This document shows positions 1-8,323 of a stretch of DNA of 64,000 nt, piece by piece. The DNA is from Microcella alkaliphila (GTDB lineage Bacteria; Actinomycetota; Actinomycetes; Actinomycetales; Microbacteriaceae). The notes beneath the pieces are model-generated. The model ran no database searches. It was given only the letters and a program-made list of their open reading frames with translations, and was not told where the DNA came from. The stretch spans positions 248,001 through 312,000 of the forward strand of contig NZ_AP017315.1 of assembly GCF_002355395.1 (NCBI RefSeq), given 5' to 3'. How positions within the stretch are numbered: position 1 is the first letter of the stretch; each line of letters begins with the position of its first letter. Both the position numbers and the translations under genes were made by a program.

Positions 1-215
1 TGCGCCATACGTGCGGCGGCCTGAGCCTCCTGGCGGAATCGGGTGCGGAACACCGGGTCGGAGGCGAGCGACGATTTCAAGAGCTTGACGGCGACACGGC
101 GGCCGAGCCGGGCATCCGTCGCGATGTGCACGTCGGACATGCCCCCGCGGCCGATGAGCGCACCGAGCTCGTAGCGGCCCGCGATCAGGCGGGTGCCGGG
201 GGTGGTGCTGTCCAT
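1..215 (-). CDS. pknB: Ser/Thr protein kinase, N-terminal part (runs off the window)
   Basis: The first 71 residues of a Hanks-type Ser/Thr kinase are visible, starting at an ATG at 215 and continuing beyond base 1. They contain the glycine-rich ATP loop (LIGRGGMSDVH, about residues 20-30) and the ATP-anchoring lysine in VAVKLLK. It is the last visible gene of the leftward kinase/PBP/RodA/PstP/FHA cluster. In mycobacteria the gene in this slot is pknB, which phosphorylates cell-wall and division proteins. The symbol rests on gene order; the PASTA repeats expected of PknB would lie outside the window. Confidence 0.8.
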   Translation of the reverse strand, partial: MDSTTPGTRLIAGRYELGALIGRGGMSDVHIATDARLGRRVAVKLLKSSLASDPVFRTRFRQEAQAAARMA

Positions 216-278
216 CGGGGTCCGTTTCGTTGCGGGGGAAATCGTCGTTAGTGAGTGTAGGCGGATGCGCGGCTCACC

Positions 279-304
279 ACCGCTCCGGGTCCTCCCGGAG
301 CGGT
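279..304 (-). terminator. Hairpin between the two kinase genes
   Basis: A perfect 11-bp inverted repeat (ACCGCTCCGGG / CCCGGAGCGGT) with a 4-nt loop lies in the 124-nt gap between the two kinase genes. No T-run follows on the minus strand, so it may be a weak terminator, an attenuator or an RNA-stability hairpin rather than a full stop. The structure is seen directly; its function is inferred. Confidence 0.5.
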
Positions 305-339
305 ATCGGCTCGGTAACGCCCGCCGCTATTCCTCGTCG

Positions 340-2100
340 TCAGGGTCGGGGCTCGGACTCGGCGTCGGGGCTCGGACTCGGCGTCGGGCTCGGACTCGGC
401 GTCGGGCTCGGACTCGGCGCTGGCTCTTGAATCGGAACCGCGAGCTCGTTCGACCTCTCGGACTGCAGATCACCGCACAGGGCGATGTACGTCACTCTCA
501 ACTGGCCGCCGTTGTCGAGCCGAACCTGCAGGCTGTTCGTCCCGGCGGGAATCGGGTTGCTTTGCTGGGGTGTACCGCCGACCAGGGTGACGTTGTAGCC
601 CGACAGTGTGAAGCCGGCGGGACAACTCGTGTACGAGGGCCACGACAGCGTGACGGTCGACCCACCGATGTAGGGGCCGCTCCCGGGGTTGATCGCGAGA
701 TTCGCCGGTTGCGGAGGCGTAGGTACCGCCGTGTAGAACGTCACGCGGATCGTCTGGCCTTCCGTGACCAGGCCCGTTTGGTTGATGCGGTACGACAGGC
801 CGACCTGGTCTTGGCTGGGTGCGGGGTTTCCGTCCTGTGCGTCGAGGATCAACCCCAGCTCGTCGAAGCGGCGCTGCACTTCGTCGCGGCTGAGTCCGAG
901 GAATTCCTCCTCCGTGATGCGGATCTCCTCCGGCTCGTCACTGGGCTCGGGACTCGCGTCCGTCACCGTCGGAGTGGGAGACGCTGGCGGCTCGATCGGT
1001 TCGTCGCTCGGCTGCGCGAGCACGGCGATGATGGCGCCGATGATCAGCACGACGAGCAGTCCGATGAGCGCGATGAGCGGCCAGGTCCAGGGGCTGCGCT
1101 TCTTCTTCGCCGCGGCAGCGCCGGCAGCGGCGGCGCCGGCGGCGGCCCCGGCGCCCATGCTCGGCAGCACGCGCGTGGTTTCATCGTTGCCCGCAGCACT
1201 CGGCATGACCCGGGTCGCATCGAGCACCTCGGTGGCGGCAAGTCCGGCGACGGCGGGAACGATCGCGGCCGCGCCGCCGACGTCCCCGCGACGCAGGGCC
1301 TGTGCGGCCCGCGCGAAGTGCTGAGCACTCGCGGGACGCTCGGCCGGCTTCTTCGCGATCGCCGACATGACGAGGTTGCGCACCGGCTCGGGGACCGAGA
1401 CGGGAAGCTCGGGCGGCGCATCGTTGATCTGCGCCATCGCGATGGCGACCTGCGATTCACCGGTGAACGGACGACGGCCAGCAAGGGCCTCGTACGCCAC
1501 AATGCCGAGCGAGTACACGTCGGTCGACGGGCTGGCGGACTGACCGCTCGCCTGCTCGGGCGACAGGTACTGCACGGTGCCCATTACCTGACCCGTCGCG
1601 GTCAAGGGCACCTGGTCGGCGATGCGGGCGATGCCGAAGTCGGTGATCTTGACACGGCCGTCGGGCGTGATCAGCAGGTTGCCGGGCTTGATGTCGCGGT
1701 GAACGAGCCCAGCCTGGTGGGCGGCGTGCAACGCGGATGCCGTCTGCGCGACGATGTCGAGCACCTGATCGCTCGAGAGGGTGCGTTCGCGCTCCAGGAT
1801 CGTCGAGAGCGCTTCGCCGGGAACAAGTTCCATGACGAGGAAGGCGCTGCCCTCCTCCTCGCCGTAGTCGTAGACGTTGGCGATGCCCTCGTGGTTGACG
1901 AGGGCCGCGTGACGCGCCTCCGCGCGGAAACGCTCGAGGAACCCCGGGTCACCCAGGTACTCGTCCTTCAGGATCTTGATGGCGACGGTTCGGCCGATGA
2001 CCTGGTCGGTCGCCTGCCACACCTCGCCCATGCCGCCGATCGCCACGCGAGAGAGCAACTGGTAACGCCCTCCGAATGTGAGCCCGCTGGTGGGTCTCAT
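340..2100 (-). CDS. pknA: Ser/Thr protein kinase with membrane anchor and PASTA-like extracellular region
   Basis: This 586-residue receptor kinase has a cytoplasmic kinase domain (about 10-275) with VAIKILK, HRDIKPGN and DFG motifs. A single membrane helix follows (about 338-361), then a PASTA-like segment (about 390-460), an Ig-like beta stretch and a Pro/Ser tail. It probably senses the cell wall and phosphorylates division and wall-synthesis proteins. Its ATG overlaps the pbpA stop as ATGA, so the two are translationally coupled. The symbol follows the mycobacterial gene order. The last residues are read in a frame shifted by one extra base in a repeat (see the repeat at 350-422), so the natural C-terminus is uncertain. 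Confidence 0.88.
   Translation of the reverse strand: MRPTSGLTFGGRYQLLSRVAIGGMGEVWQATDQVIGRTVAIKILKDEYLGDPGFLERFRAEARHAALVNHEGIANVYDYGEEEGSAFLVMELVPGEALSTILERERTLSSDQVLDIVAQTASALHAAHQAGLVHRDIKPGNLLITPDGRVKITDFGIARIADQVPLTATGQVMGTVQYLSPEQASGQSASPSTDVYSLGIVAYEALAGRRPFTGESQVAIAMAQINDAPPELPVSVPEPVRNLVMSAIAKKPAERPASAQHFARAAQALRRGDVGGAAAIVPAVAGLAATEVLDATRVMPSAAGNDETTRVLPSMGAGAAAGAAAAGAAAAKKKRSPWTWPLIALIGLLVVLIIGAIIAVLAQPSDEPIEPPASPTPTVTDASPEPSDEPEEIRITEEEFLGLSRDEVQRRFDELGLILDAQDGNPAPSQDQVGLSYRINQTGLVTEGQTIRVTFYTAVPTPPQPANLAINPGSGPYIGGSTVTLSWPSYTSCPAGFTLSGYNVTLVGGTPQQSNPIPAGTNSLQVRLDNGGQLRVTYIALCGDLQSERSNELAVPIQEPAPSPSPTPSPSPTPSPSPDAESEPRP
350..422. repeat. 18-bp tandem repeat encoding the Pro/Ser tail of the kinase
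   Basis: About four copies of GGCTCGGACTCGGCGTCG lie at 350-367, 369-386, 387-404 and 405-420. Three are spaced exactly 18 bp and encode PSPSPT units. The copy nearest the gene end is offset by one base because of a G4 run (367-370) where the others have G3. The shift changes the encoded end from a Pro/Ser repeat to DAESEPRP. Confidence 0.85.
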
Positions 2101-3551
2101 CTGTTCAGCACCGCCTCCATGACCTGTCGCGCAATGGGAGCCGCGACTTGATTACCAAAAGCATTCTGGCCCTGCCCGCCGCCGTCCTCCACGACGACCG
2201 CCACCGCCACCTGCGGATTGTCCGCCGGCGCGAAACCGGTGAACCACAGTGTGAAGGGTTGCCCCGCACCGTTCTCCGCGGTGCCCGTCTTGCCCGCAAC
2301 CTCCACGCCGGGGATCGCCGCGTTGAACGCAACGCCGTCCGAGACGCCGTCGACGAGCATCCGGGTGAGCGTCGTCGCGGTTCCGCGGCTGATCGGCTGG
2401 GCAAAGACCTCAGGCTCTGACTCTTGAACGGTCGACAGGTCGGGAGCGATGATGCGATCGAGCAGCGTCGGCTGCATGAGCTCGCCGCCGTTGGCGATGG
2501 CCGCACTGATCATCGCGATCTGGAGGGGGGTGACGCGCACGTCGTACTGGCCGAAGCCCGTCAGCATCAGCTGGGCATCGTCGAGGTTCTCGGGGTACTG
2601 GCTCGGCGTCGCGTTCATCGGAACGGCGATCGTCTGCCCGAAGCCGAAGCGCTCGGCGTACTCGGCCAGCTCGTCTTGCCCGAGCTCCAGCGCGAGTTCG
2701 GCGAAGGGGATATTGCAGCTCAGCCGCAGCGACGTCGCGAGGGTGACCGTTTCCTGCCCACCGCAGTTTCCGCCCTCCGCGTTGCTGATCACGTTCGTCG
2801 ACAGCGGCAACTGTAGCCGCGGCGGGTTCGGGAACTCGCTGTCGGGGTTGAACTCGCCGGAATCGATCGCGGCCGCAGTGACGAGCACCTTGAACACCGA
2901 GCCCGGGAAGTACAGGTCGCCGCCGATCGCGCGATTGTTGAGCGGCCGGAGCGGATCGGTGATGAGTTCGTTGTACGCATCGATAACGCTCGACGTGCGG
3001 TGCGCCGACAGCCGGTTCGGGTCGAAGCCGGGAGTGGAGACCATGGCGAGGATCCGCCCGGTGGACGGCTCGATCGCGACGACGGACCCGCGCAGGTCTC
3101 CCATCGCGTCGAACGCGGCCTGCTGGACGGCCGGGTCGATCGTGAGCTCCACGGCCGCACCGCGAGGGCTTTGGCCTGTCACGAGCGCGCTCAGCTGATC
3201 GAGGAACTGCTCGTTCGCGGTTCCCGTGAGGAAGTCGTTGTAGGCCGACTCGATGCCGGTCGTTCCCTGATTGAGCGAAAAGTAGCCGGTGACCGCCGAA
3301 TACAGCTCGGGCTCGAGATACTCACGGAGGAAGCGGAACTCGTTGTCGACGGGGCGCGACTGCGCAATGGGCTCGCCCGCCACGAGAATCGGGCCGCGCT
3401 CGGCGGAGTAGCTCGCGAACAGGGTGCGCACGTTGCGCCCGTCGGCGCGCAACTCGTCGACGGCGAACACCTGGATGACGCTGAGCGAGACGAACAGCGC
3501 GAGGAACATGGCGAGCGTCGCGACGCTGATGTGACGCAATTGCTTATGCAT
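2097..3551 (-). CDS. pbpA: Penicillin-binding protein A (peptidoglycan transpeptidase)
   Basis: Class B penicillin-binding protein of 484 residues that cross-links peptidoglycan outside the membrane. It has an N-terminal membrane anchor (about 8-30), a PBP dimer-like region and a transpeptidase domain. The three active-site motifs are visible: SVFK (about residue 215), SCN (about 276) and KTGT (about 417). The ATG at 3551 was chosen because it overlaps the rodA stop by 8 nt and directly precedes the anchor helix; upstream codons do not look like protein. It is paired with RodA, its polymerase partner, as in other actinobacteria. Confidence 0.93.
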   Translation of the reverse strand: MHKQLRHISVATLAMFLALFVSLSVIQVFAVDELRADGRNVRTLFASYSAERGPILVAGEPIAQSRPVDNEFRFLREYLEPELYSAVTGYFSLNQGTTGIESAYNDFLTGTANEQFLDQLSALVTGQSPRGAAVELTIDPAVQQAAFDAMGDLRGSVVAIEPSTGRILAMVSTPGFDPNRLSAHRTSSVIDAYNELITDPLRPLNNRAIGGDLYFPGSVFKVLVTAAAIDSGEFNPDSEFPNPPRLQLPLSTNVISNAEGGNCGGQETVTLATSLRLSCNIPFAELALELGQDELAEYAERFGFGQTIAVPMNATPSQYPENLDDAQLMLTGFGQYDVRVTPLQIAMISAAIANGGELMQPTLLDRIIAPDLSTVQESEPEVFAQPISRGTATTLTRMLVDGVSDGVAFNAAIPGVEVAGKTGTAENGAGQPFTLWFTGFAPADNPQVAVAVVVEDGGGQGQNAFGNQVAAPIARQVMEAVLNR

Positions 3552-4989
3552 CGTCGTCCACCACCAATCGTGGCTGGTGTCGCACCGAGTCGCTGAGGCG
3601 CAGCAGTAGCGCGGCGATGATCCAGTTCGCCATGAGCGACGATCCGCCGGCCGCAAGGAACGGCGTCGTCAGTCCCGTGAGCGGAATCACGCGGGTTACG
3701 CCGCCGATCACGACGAAGACCTGCAGTGCGACAAGGAAGCCGAGCCCCACGGCCAGCAGGCGCCCGAAGTCGTCGGTTCCGTTGAAGCCGATGCGGTAGG
3801 CCCGGGCGACCAGCAAGAGGTAGAGGGCGAGGATCGCGAACAGGCCCACGAGCCCGAGTTCCTCACCGAGGCTCGCGACGATGTAGTCGCTTTCGGCCAG
3901 CGGAACGATGTCGGGACGGCCGCGGCCGAGTCCGGTTCCGATGAGGCCGCCGTCGGCAAGCCCGAACAGACCCTGCACCAACTGGTAGCTGCCACCGACA
4001 GCGTCATAGATTTCCGGGTTGAACGAGTCGAGCCACGCATCGAACCGGCCGCGCACGTACCCCAGCGCGTCGCGGGCGATGAGAGCGCCGCCGACGAAGA
4101 GCCCGAGGCCCAACAGAATCCAGCTGAGCCGACCGGTTGCGACGTACAACATCACGAGGAACAGGCCGAAGTACAGCAGCGCGGTTCCGAGGTCGCGCTG
4201 GAAGACCAAGACGCCCATCGCCGCGGCCCACGCGACGAGCAGTGGGCCGAGGTCGCGAGCGCGCGGAAGGCGCATCCCGAGCACCTTGCTGCCTACGATC
4301 GAGAGCGAGTCGCGCGCCGTCATCAGGTAGCCGGCGAAGAAGATCGCGAGCGCGATCTTGCCGAGCTCGCCCGGCTGGAACGAGAACGGGCCGACGGCGA
4401 TCCACACGCGCGCGCCGTTGATGGTTTGGCCGATGCCGGGCGCAAGCGGCAGCAGCAGCAGGCCGATGCCGATGAAGAGCGCAAGGTAGCGGTAGCGGGC
4501 GAGGACGCGGTGGTTGCGCACGACGACCACGACGACCAGCGCGATCACCATTGCCAGGGCTGTCCAGGCCATCTGCCGAACGCCGGCGCTCGACCAGCCC
4601 TCGAAGCCCTTGGCGATGTCGAGGCGGTAGATCATGGCGATGCCGAGCCCGTTGAGCGTGGTGATGATCGGCAGGATGAACGGGTCGGCATCGGGTGCGA
4701 CCACGCGCAGGGCGAGGTGCATGATGATCACGATCACGGCGAGACCCGCGCCGTAGGTGATGACGGTCTGATCGAGCTCGCCGATCGCCCCCAGCTGCAC
4801 GAGCGCAATCGCTCCGCCGCTGACGGCGAGAGCGAGCACGAGCAGCGCGAGTTCGAGATTGCGCAGCTTCGATGGCGTTTTTAGCCTGATGCGAATCGCC
4901 TCGGTGAATGGCGCGGATGCACGGGGAGCGTCGATCGCGCCGGTCGGGGCCGCCTGCCCGACGGGCGCGGTGTCATCGTTCGGCTTCAC
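3544..4989 (-). CDS. rodA: RodA/FtsW-family peptidoglycan glycosyltransferase
   Basis: SEDS-family polytopic membrane protein of 481 residues that polymerises lipid II into glycan strands. About ten hydrophobic segments are visible, and the FQRDLG motif (about residue 262) holds the family's catalytic Asp. The GTG at 4989 is preferred because AAAGG precedes it; it overlaps the 3' end of pstP by 17 nt. It lies directly upstream of pbpA, the expected transpeptidase partner. FtsW would be the alternative family name, but the cluster context favours RodA. Confidence 0.92.
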   Translation of the reverse strand: MKPNDDTAPVGQAAPTGAIDAPRASAPFTEAIRIRLKTPSKLRNLELALLVLALAVSGGAIALVQLGAIGELDQTVITYGAGLAVIVIIMHLALRVVAPDADPFILPIITTLNGLGIAMIYRLDIAKGFEGWSSAGVRQMAWTALAMVIALVVVVVVRNHRVLARYRYLALFIGIGLLLLPLAPGIGQTINGARVWIAVGPFSFQPGELGKIALAIFFAGYLMTARDSLSIVGSKVLGMRLPRARDLGPLLVAWAAAMGVLVFQRDLGTALLYFGLFLVMLYVATGRLSWILLGLGLFVGGALIARDALGYVRGRFDAWLDSFNPEIYDAVGGSYQLVQGLFGLADGGLIGTGLGRGRPDIVPLAESDYIVASLGEELGLVGLFAILALYLLLVARAYRIGFNGTDDFGRLLAVGLGFLVALQVFVVIGGVTRVIPLTGLTTPFLAAGGSSLMANWIIAALLLRLSDSVRHQPRLVVDDDA

Positions 4990-6217
4990 GACGCAGCCTT
5001 TCGATGATCGCGAGCGCATCGATCAGGTCGTCGGCGCTGATGGTTTGCTCGACGGCATTGCGGCTAAAGGGCGTGAGCGCCATCAAGTCGATGCTTGTCT
5101 CCTGGTACACGCTCGACAGCGGGATCGGGCCGGCGTTCTGCTGCACGCCCTGGAAGATGGCGACCCGGCCGTCGACTTCGCCCACGAAGAAGCGCGTCTG
5201 CGTCCACTGATAACCCGCGGTGAGGGCCGCCGCGATGAGGCTGATGATGAGGACGAGGCCGACGCTCCATGTGACGCGCCGACGAATCTTGCGCCGGCGG
5301 TCCTCCGCGATGAGTTCGCGGAGGAACTCTTCGCTCTCGGGTTCGAAGTGCTCGTCTTCGGGGTCGGGCGTCGGCTTGAGCGGGTGCAGCAGCAGCTGCG
5401 GCAGGCTCTTCGAGGCGCGCTTCTCCTCGACCGGGCGGAAGCTCAGCGGCTTCGCGGCCGATCCGACCATGATTGGCGAGGAGACGCCGCTGGACTCGTC
5501 GTCGTCCACTCCGACGACCAGTACCGTCACGTTGTCGGGTGCGCCGTTGTCGAGACTCGCCTGAATGAGCGCATCGACGGCGGCCTCGGCGTCGGCGTTC
5601 TCCGTGAGGATCTCGGCGATGCGCTCGTCGTCGACGTAGCCGCTCAGCCCGTCCGAGCACAGCAACCAGCGATCGCCGGGCATCGTCTCAAGCACATCGG
5701 TGTCGATCTCGGGCGAGATGTCGACGTCTCCGAGCACCCTCATGAGCACGGAGCGCCGCGGGTGCTCGGCGGCTTCTTCGGGAGTGATGCGGCCGGAGTC
5801 GACGAGGCGCTGCACGAAGGTGTGGTCTTTCGTGACCTGCGTGAACTCGCCGTCACGCAACAGGTAAATGCGCGAGTCTCCGATGTGCGCGAGAGCCATC
5901 CGCTCGCCAACCCGCACGAGGCCACTCACGGTGGTTCCCATCCCGGTCAGTTCGGGATGCTCGAACACCGTCTCTGCGAGCTCACCGTTTGCCGTGAGCA
6001 GCGCCTGCTCGAGCGCGTCGCGCGCCTCCTCTGCGGTGTCGAACCGCGCATCCGTCTGGGCGATCGCCTGGATCGCGAGCGCGCTCGCGACGTCACCGCC
6101 CGCGTGCCCGCCCATCCCGTCGGCGACAACGAAGAGGTGGGTGCCGGCGTAGCCCGAGTCCTGGTTGTTGGATCGGACCCGCCCGACGTGGCTGGCGGCC
6201 GCGGTGCGCTCGGTCAT
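4973..6217 (-). CDS. pstP: PP2C-family Ser/Thr phosphatase PstP
   Basis: Membrane-anchored phosphatase of 414 residues that reverses phosphorylation by the kinases encoded downstream. The PP2C domain (about 1-245) shows the metal-binding motifs NNQDS, VVADGMGGHAGG, CSDGLSG and DNVTVL. A linker, one membrane helix (about 309-331) and an extracytoplasmic tail of about 80 residues follow. It sits between fhaB (6-nt gap) and rodA (overlap), the conserved actinobacterial order. Confidence 0.94.
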   Translation of the reverse strand: MTERTAAASHVGRVRSNNQDSGYAGTHLFVVADGMGGHAGGDVASALAIQAIAQTDARFDTAEEARDALEQALLTANGELAETVFEHPELTGMGTTVSGLVRVGERMALAHIGDSRIYLLRDGEFTQVTKDHTFVQRLVDSGRITPEEAAEHPRRSVLMRVLGDVDISPEIDTDVLETMPGDRWLLCSDGLSGYVDDERIAEILTENADAEAAVDALIQASLDNGAPDNVTVLVVGVDDDESSGVSSPIMVGSAAKPLSFRPVEEKRASKSLPQLLLHPLKPTPDPEDEHFEPESEEFLRELIAEDRRRKIRRRVTWSVGLVLIISLIAAALTAGYQWTQTRFFVGEVDGRVAIFQGVQQNAGPIPLSSVYQETSIDLMALTPFSRNAVEQTISADDLIDALAIIERLRREAER

Positions 6218-6223
6218 CGGCGC

Positions 6224-6775
6224 CTACCGTCGCAACTCAAACGTCGTCGTGCCGATGCTGACCGGGGTGTTGAGGGGCACGTGCGTTGGGATGCTCACCC
6301 GCTTGCCGCCGAGGAACGTGCCGTTGGTCGAGTCGAGGTCCTGCACCATCCACTTGCCGTCCCAGAGCATGAGGCGGGCGTGATGGGTGGAGGTGTAGTC
6401 GTCGCGGATCACGAGCCCCGAGTCGCTCGAGCGGCCGATCGTGAGCTGGTCGCCGTCGAGCTCGAGCTCGATTCCCTCCTTCGAGCCGCTCGTGATCACG
6501 AGACGGCGGGCCGGTTCGCCGTCGTCGCTGTCGTTACCGCCCGCCACGCCGCCGAGCCCGCTGCGCGGTGCGGGCGACAGGTCGCGGGTCGGCGCGGCTG
6601 CGGCCACCGGTGTGGGGGTGGGGGCGACGGCCGGCGAGGGTTGGGCCGCCGCCGGCATGCGGCGCACCTTCTGCCCGAACAGGTCGGAGCGCAGCGCGTA
6701 CACGATGGCGAACACGAGCGCCCACATCAGGATGAGGAACCCGACGCGCAAGAGCAGCAGCGTCAACTCGCTCAC
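6224..6775 (-). CDS. fhaB: FHA-domain protein FhaB (FipA-like)
   Basis: This 183-residue protein has an N-terminal membrane helix (about 4-30), a basic and Pro/Ala-rich linker, and a C-terminal FHA domain (about 95-180) with the phosphothreonine-binding signatures IGRSSDSG and STNGTFLGG. It is expected to bind phosphorylated PBP/RodA-complex proteins and help organise septal or polar wall growth. The GTG start overlaps the fhaA stop by 4 nt (GTGA). Confidence 0.9.
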   Translation of the reverse strand: MSELTLLLLRVGFLILMWALVFAIVYALRSDLFGQKVRRMPAAAQPSPAVAPTPTPVAAAAPTRDLSPAPRSGLGGVAGGNDSDDGEPARRLVITSGSKEGIELELDGDQLTIGRSSDSGLVIRDDYTSTHHARLMLWDGKWMVQDLDSTNGTFLGGKRVSIPTHVPLNTPVSIGTTTFELRR

Positions 6776-7476
6776 AGAGCGCCTCCTCGGGTGGTGCGAT
6801 CAGCGGCATCGTCGGACTGCGCCAGCACCCGGTACAGGATGCGCGTGCGCCCGATCTCGATCACGCTATCCGGTTGCAGCACGGCGCGTGCGACGGGCTC
6901 ACCGTTCAGGCGCGAGCCGTTTGTCGAACCGAGGTCGGTGACCTGCCCGTTGGCGCCGTCCCACGCAATCTCGACGTGTTTGCGCGAGGTGCCCGGGTCG
7001 TCGACGGTGATGTCGGCTTCGGAGCCGCGGCCGATGACCGTGCGCCCCTTCGTCAGTCGGTGTCGCTGCCCGTCGATGTCGAGCACGGCGACCCACGTCA
7101 CGCGCCCCTTCACCGACTCGGAACTGACGCGCAGGACGCCCTCACTGAGCGAACCGTCGCGCTCGAGGGCGATGCGGATTCCGCCGGGGAAGGTGTACCG
7201 CTGCGCTGTGGCGTGCCGCTGCACGAGTTGCGTGAGCTCATCGTTGAGCGCCTCGCCGAGCGCGGTCATCCGATCGTGGTCGGCGGGAGCCAGCCGCACG
7301 GTCAAGCGATTGGGCACGAGAATGCGGTCACGGGCGACGACGGCGGCCTTCGTGTCGAGTTCGCGGCGCAGAGCGGCGGCGATCTCGACCGGCTGTACGC
7401 CCGACTTGAAGGTCTTTGCGAAGGCGCCACCGACGACGCGCTCTAAGCCGCGCTCGAAGCTATCGAGAAGCCCCAC
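6772..7476 (-). CDS. fhaA: FhaA: DUF3662 plus FHA domain
   Basis: Cytoplasmic 234-residue protein. The N-terminal DUF3662/FhaA region (about 1-115) begins with the typical GLLDSFERGLERVV, and the C-terminal FHA domain (about 145-215) carries IGRGSEAD and SRKHVE and LGSTNGSRL motifs. In mycobacteria FhaA binds phosphorylated MviN and PbpA-type substrates. It is the first gene of the leftward cluster; its GTG has a good GGGAGGA ribosome site, and a TAGCAT box at 7508-7513 upstream could be the operon's -10 element. Confidence 0.92.
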   Translation of the reverse strand: MGLLDSFERGLERVVGGAFAKTFKSGVQPVEIAAALRRELDTKAAVVARDRILVPNRLTVRLAPADHDRMTALGEALNDELTQLVQRHATAQRYTFPGGIRIALERDGSLSEGVLRVSSESVKGRVTWVAVLDIDGQRHRLTKGRTVIGRGSEADITVDDPGTSRKHVEIAWDGANGQVTDLGSTNGSRLNGEPVARAVLQPDSVIEIGRTRILYRVLAQSDDAADRTTRGGAL

Positions 7477-7651
7477 GTGCGTCCTCCCTCAGCCTGCGGA
7501 CGTACCGATGCTAGTCGGCGCGCGTGACCGCTGGCCGAATCGGGGATGCTCACCGGCGCTTTCTGGGCGGATCCGCCGCTACCGGGCGGTGCGATCGGGT
7601 GCCGCCCGCTGTGATAATCTCGCCAGGTTGATGGCGCGTATGCGCCGTCTC

Positions 7652-7735
7652 GCGCGAGTGGCGGAATTGGCAGACGCGCTGGCTTCAGGTGCCAGTGCCC
7701 GCAAGGGCGTGGGGGTTCAAGTCCCCCCTCGCGCA
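7652..7735 (+). tRNA. tRNA-Leu (anticodon CAG)
   Basis: A cloverleaf can be folded by eye: acceptor arms GCGCGAG / CTCGCGC, anticodon stem CTGGC / GCCAG around loop TTCAGGT (anticodon CAG), a long variable arm typical of class II leucine tRNAs, and T-loop GGTTCAAGTCC. The 3' CCA is not encoded; the discriminator is A. The 3' half is covered on the opposite strand by the end of the decayed gene at 7717-8250. Confidence 0.96.
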
Positions 7736-8250
7736 CGAGATAACCGTCTCGATCTTTCACGGATCGGGGCGGTTTCGTCGTTTCTGGCCAGCGCTCGGTC
7801 GCCGAGGGCGACCACGATCATGTGCGGCACGGTCAGCGCCGCGAGGCCCATGAAGACGAGCTGCAGGAGCCGCTCGTCGAGGGCGCCCGGCCCGGTCGTC
7901 GCGGCCAGCACACCCAGGGCGACGAGCAGGGGGCCGGCCGTCGCGGCGACCACGATCGCGATGGTGGTCCGCCTCGGGAGCGTGCCGCGTTCATCCCGGA
8001 AGCCTTCGCGAAGGTGGCGCGCCGAGTGCAGCAGACAGAAGTGGACGATGAAGAACACGAGCGGCGGCGTCGTAAGGGCGAGAAGTGCGGCGATCACACC
8101 CGCTGTGGTGTGCACGCGGAGTCGAGCTTCACGCGGGTGGTCGGCGCCGGGCACGGCCTCGACTCCCACAACGGTCACCCCCAGGTGCAGCTGGACGACC
8201 GGTGATGCGGCGATGCGGGCCTGCGCGTCGCGGTAGTAGTCGATACCCCT
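7717..8250 (-). pseudogene. Truncated Brp/Blh-type beta-carotene 15,15'-dioxygenase remnant
   Basis: The minus-strand frame encodes about 177 residues with at least three hydrophobic helices. They include FFIVHFCLLHSARHL and ALTVPHMIVV, which match the C-terminal signatures of the Brp/Blh membrane dioxygenases that cleave beta-carotene to retinal. The family is about 280-330 residues long. Here the N-terminal half, including the first His motif, is absent, no convincing start exists, and upstream sequence is the copZ promoter. The frame also ends inside the tRNA-Leu. I read it as a decaying fragment; a short membrane protein is the alternative. Confidence 0.55.
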
Positions 8251-8293
8251 CGCCTCATGGGCGCCGCGCGTTTCCTGAGTGCTGCGATTCGTG

Positions 8294-8308
8294 TACCCCT
8301 CTGGGGTA
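8294..8308. promoter_or_regulatory. CsoR-type copper operator upstream of copZ
   Basis: Perfect palindrome TACCCCTCTGGGGTA, matching the known CsoR operator pattern (TACCCC-N3-GGGGTA). It ends 15 nt before the copZ ATG. A -10-like GACACT lies 6 nt upstream of the ATG, so the palindrome falls in the -35/-10 spacer where Cu-free CsoR would block transcription. The operator is seen; the regulator gene is not in the window. Confidence 0.8.
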
Positions 8309-8323
8309 TGCGACACTGGAAGC

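Noticed and set aside
193..2151. Long rightward reading frame opposite the kinase gene
   Set aside because: It is the mirror frame of a strongly supported kinase; it is rich in Arg and has no domain, and the minus strand shows all kinase motifs.
4859..8236. Rightward frame of more than 1100 codons across pstP, fha genes and the tRNA
   Set aside because: It overlaps four well-supported genes and reads through the tRNA gene; GC-rich antisense frames commonly stay open.
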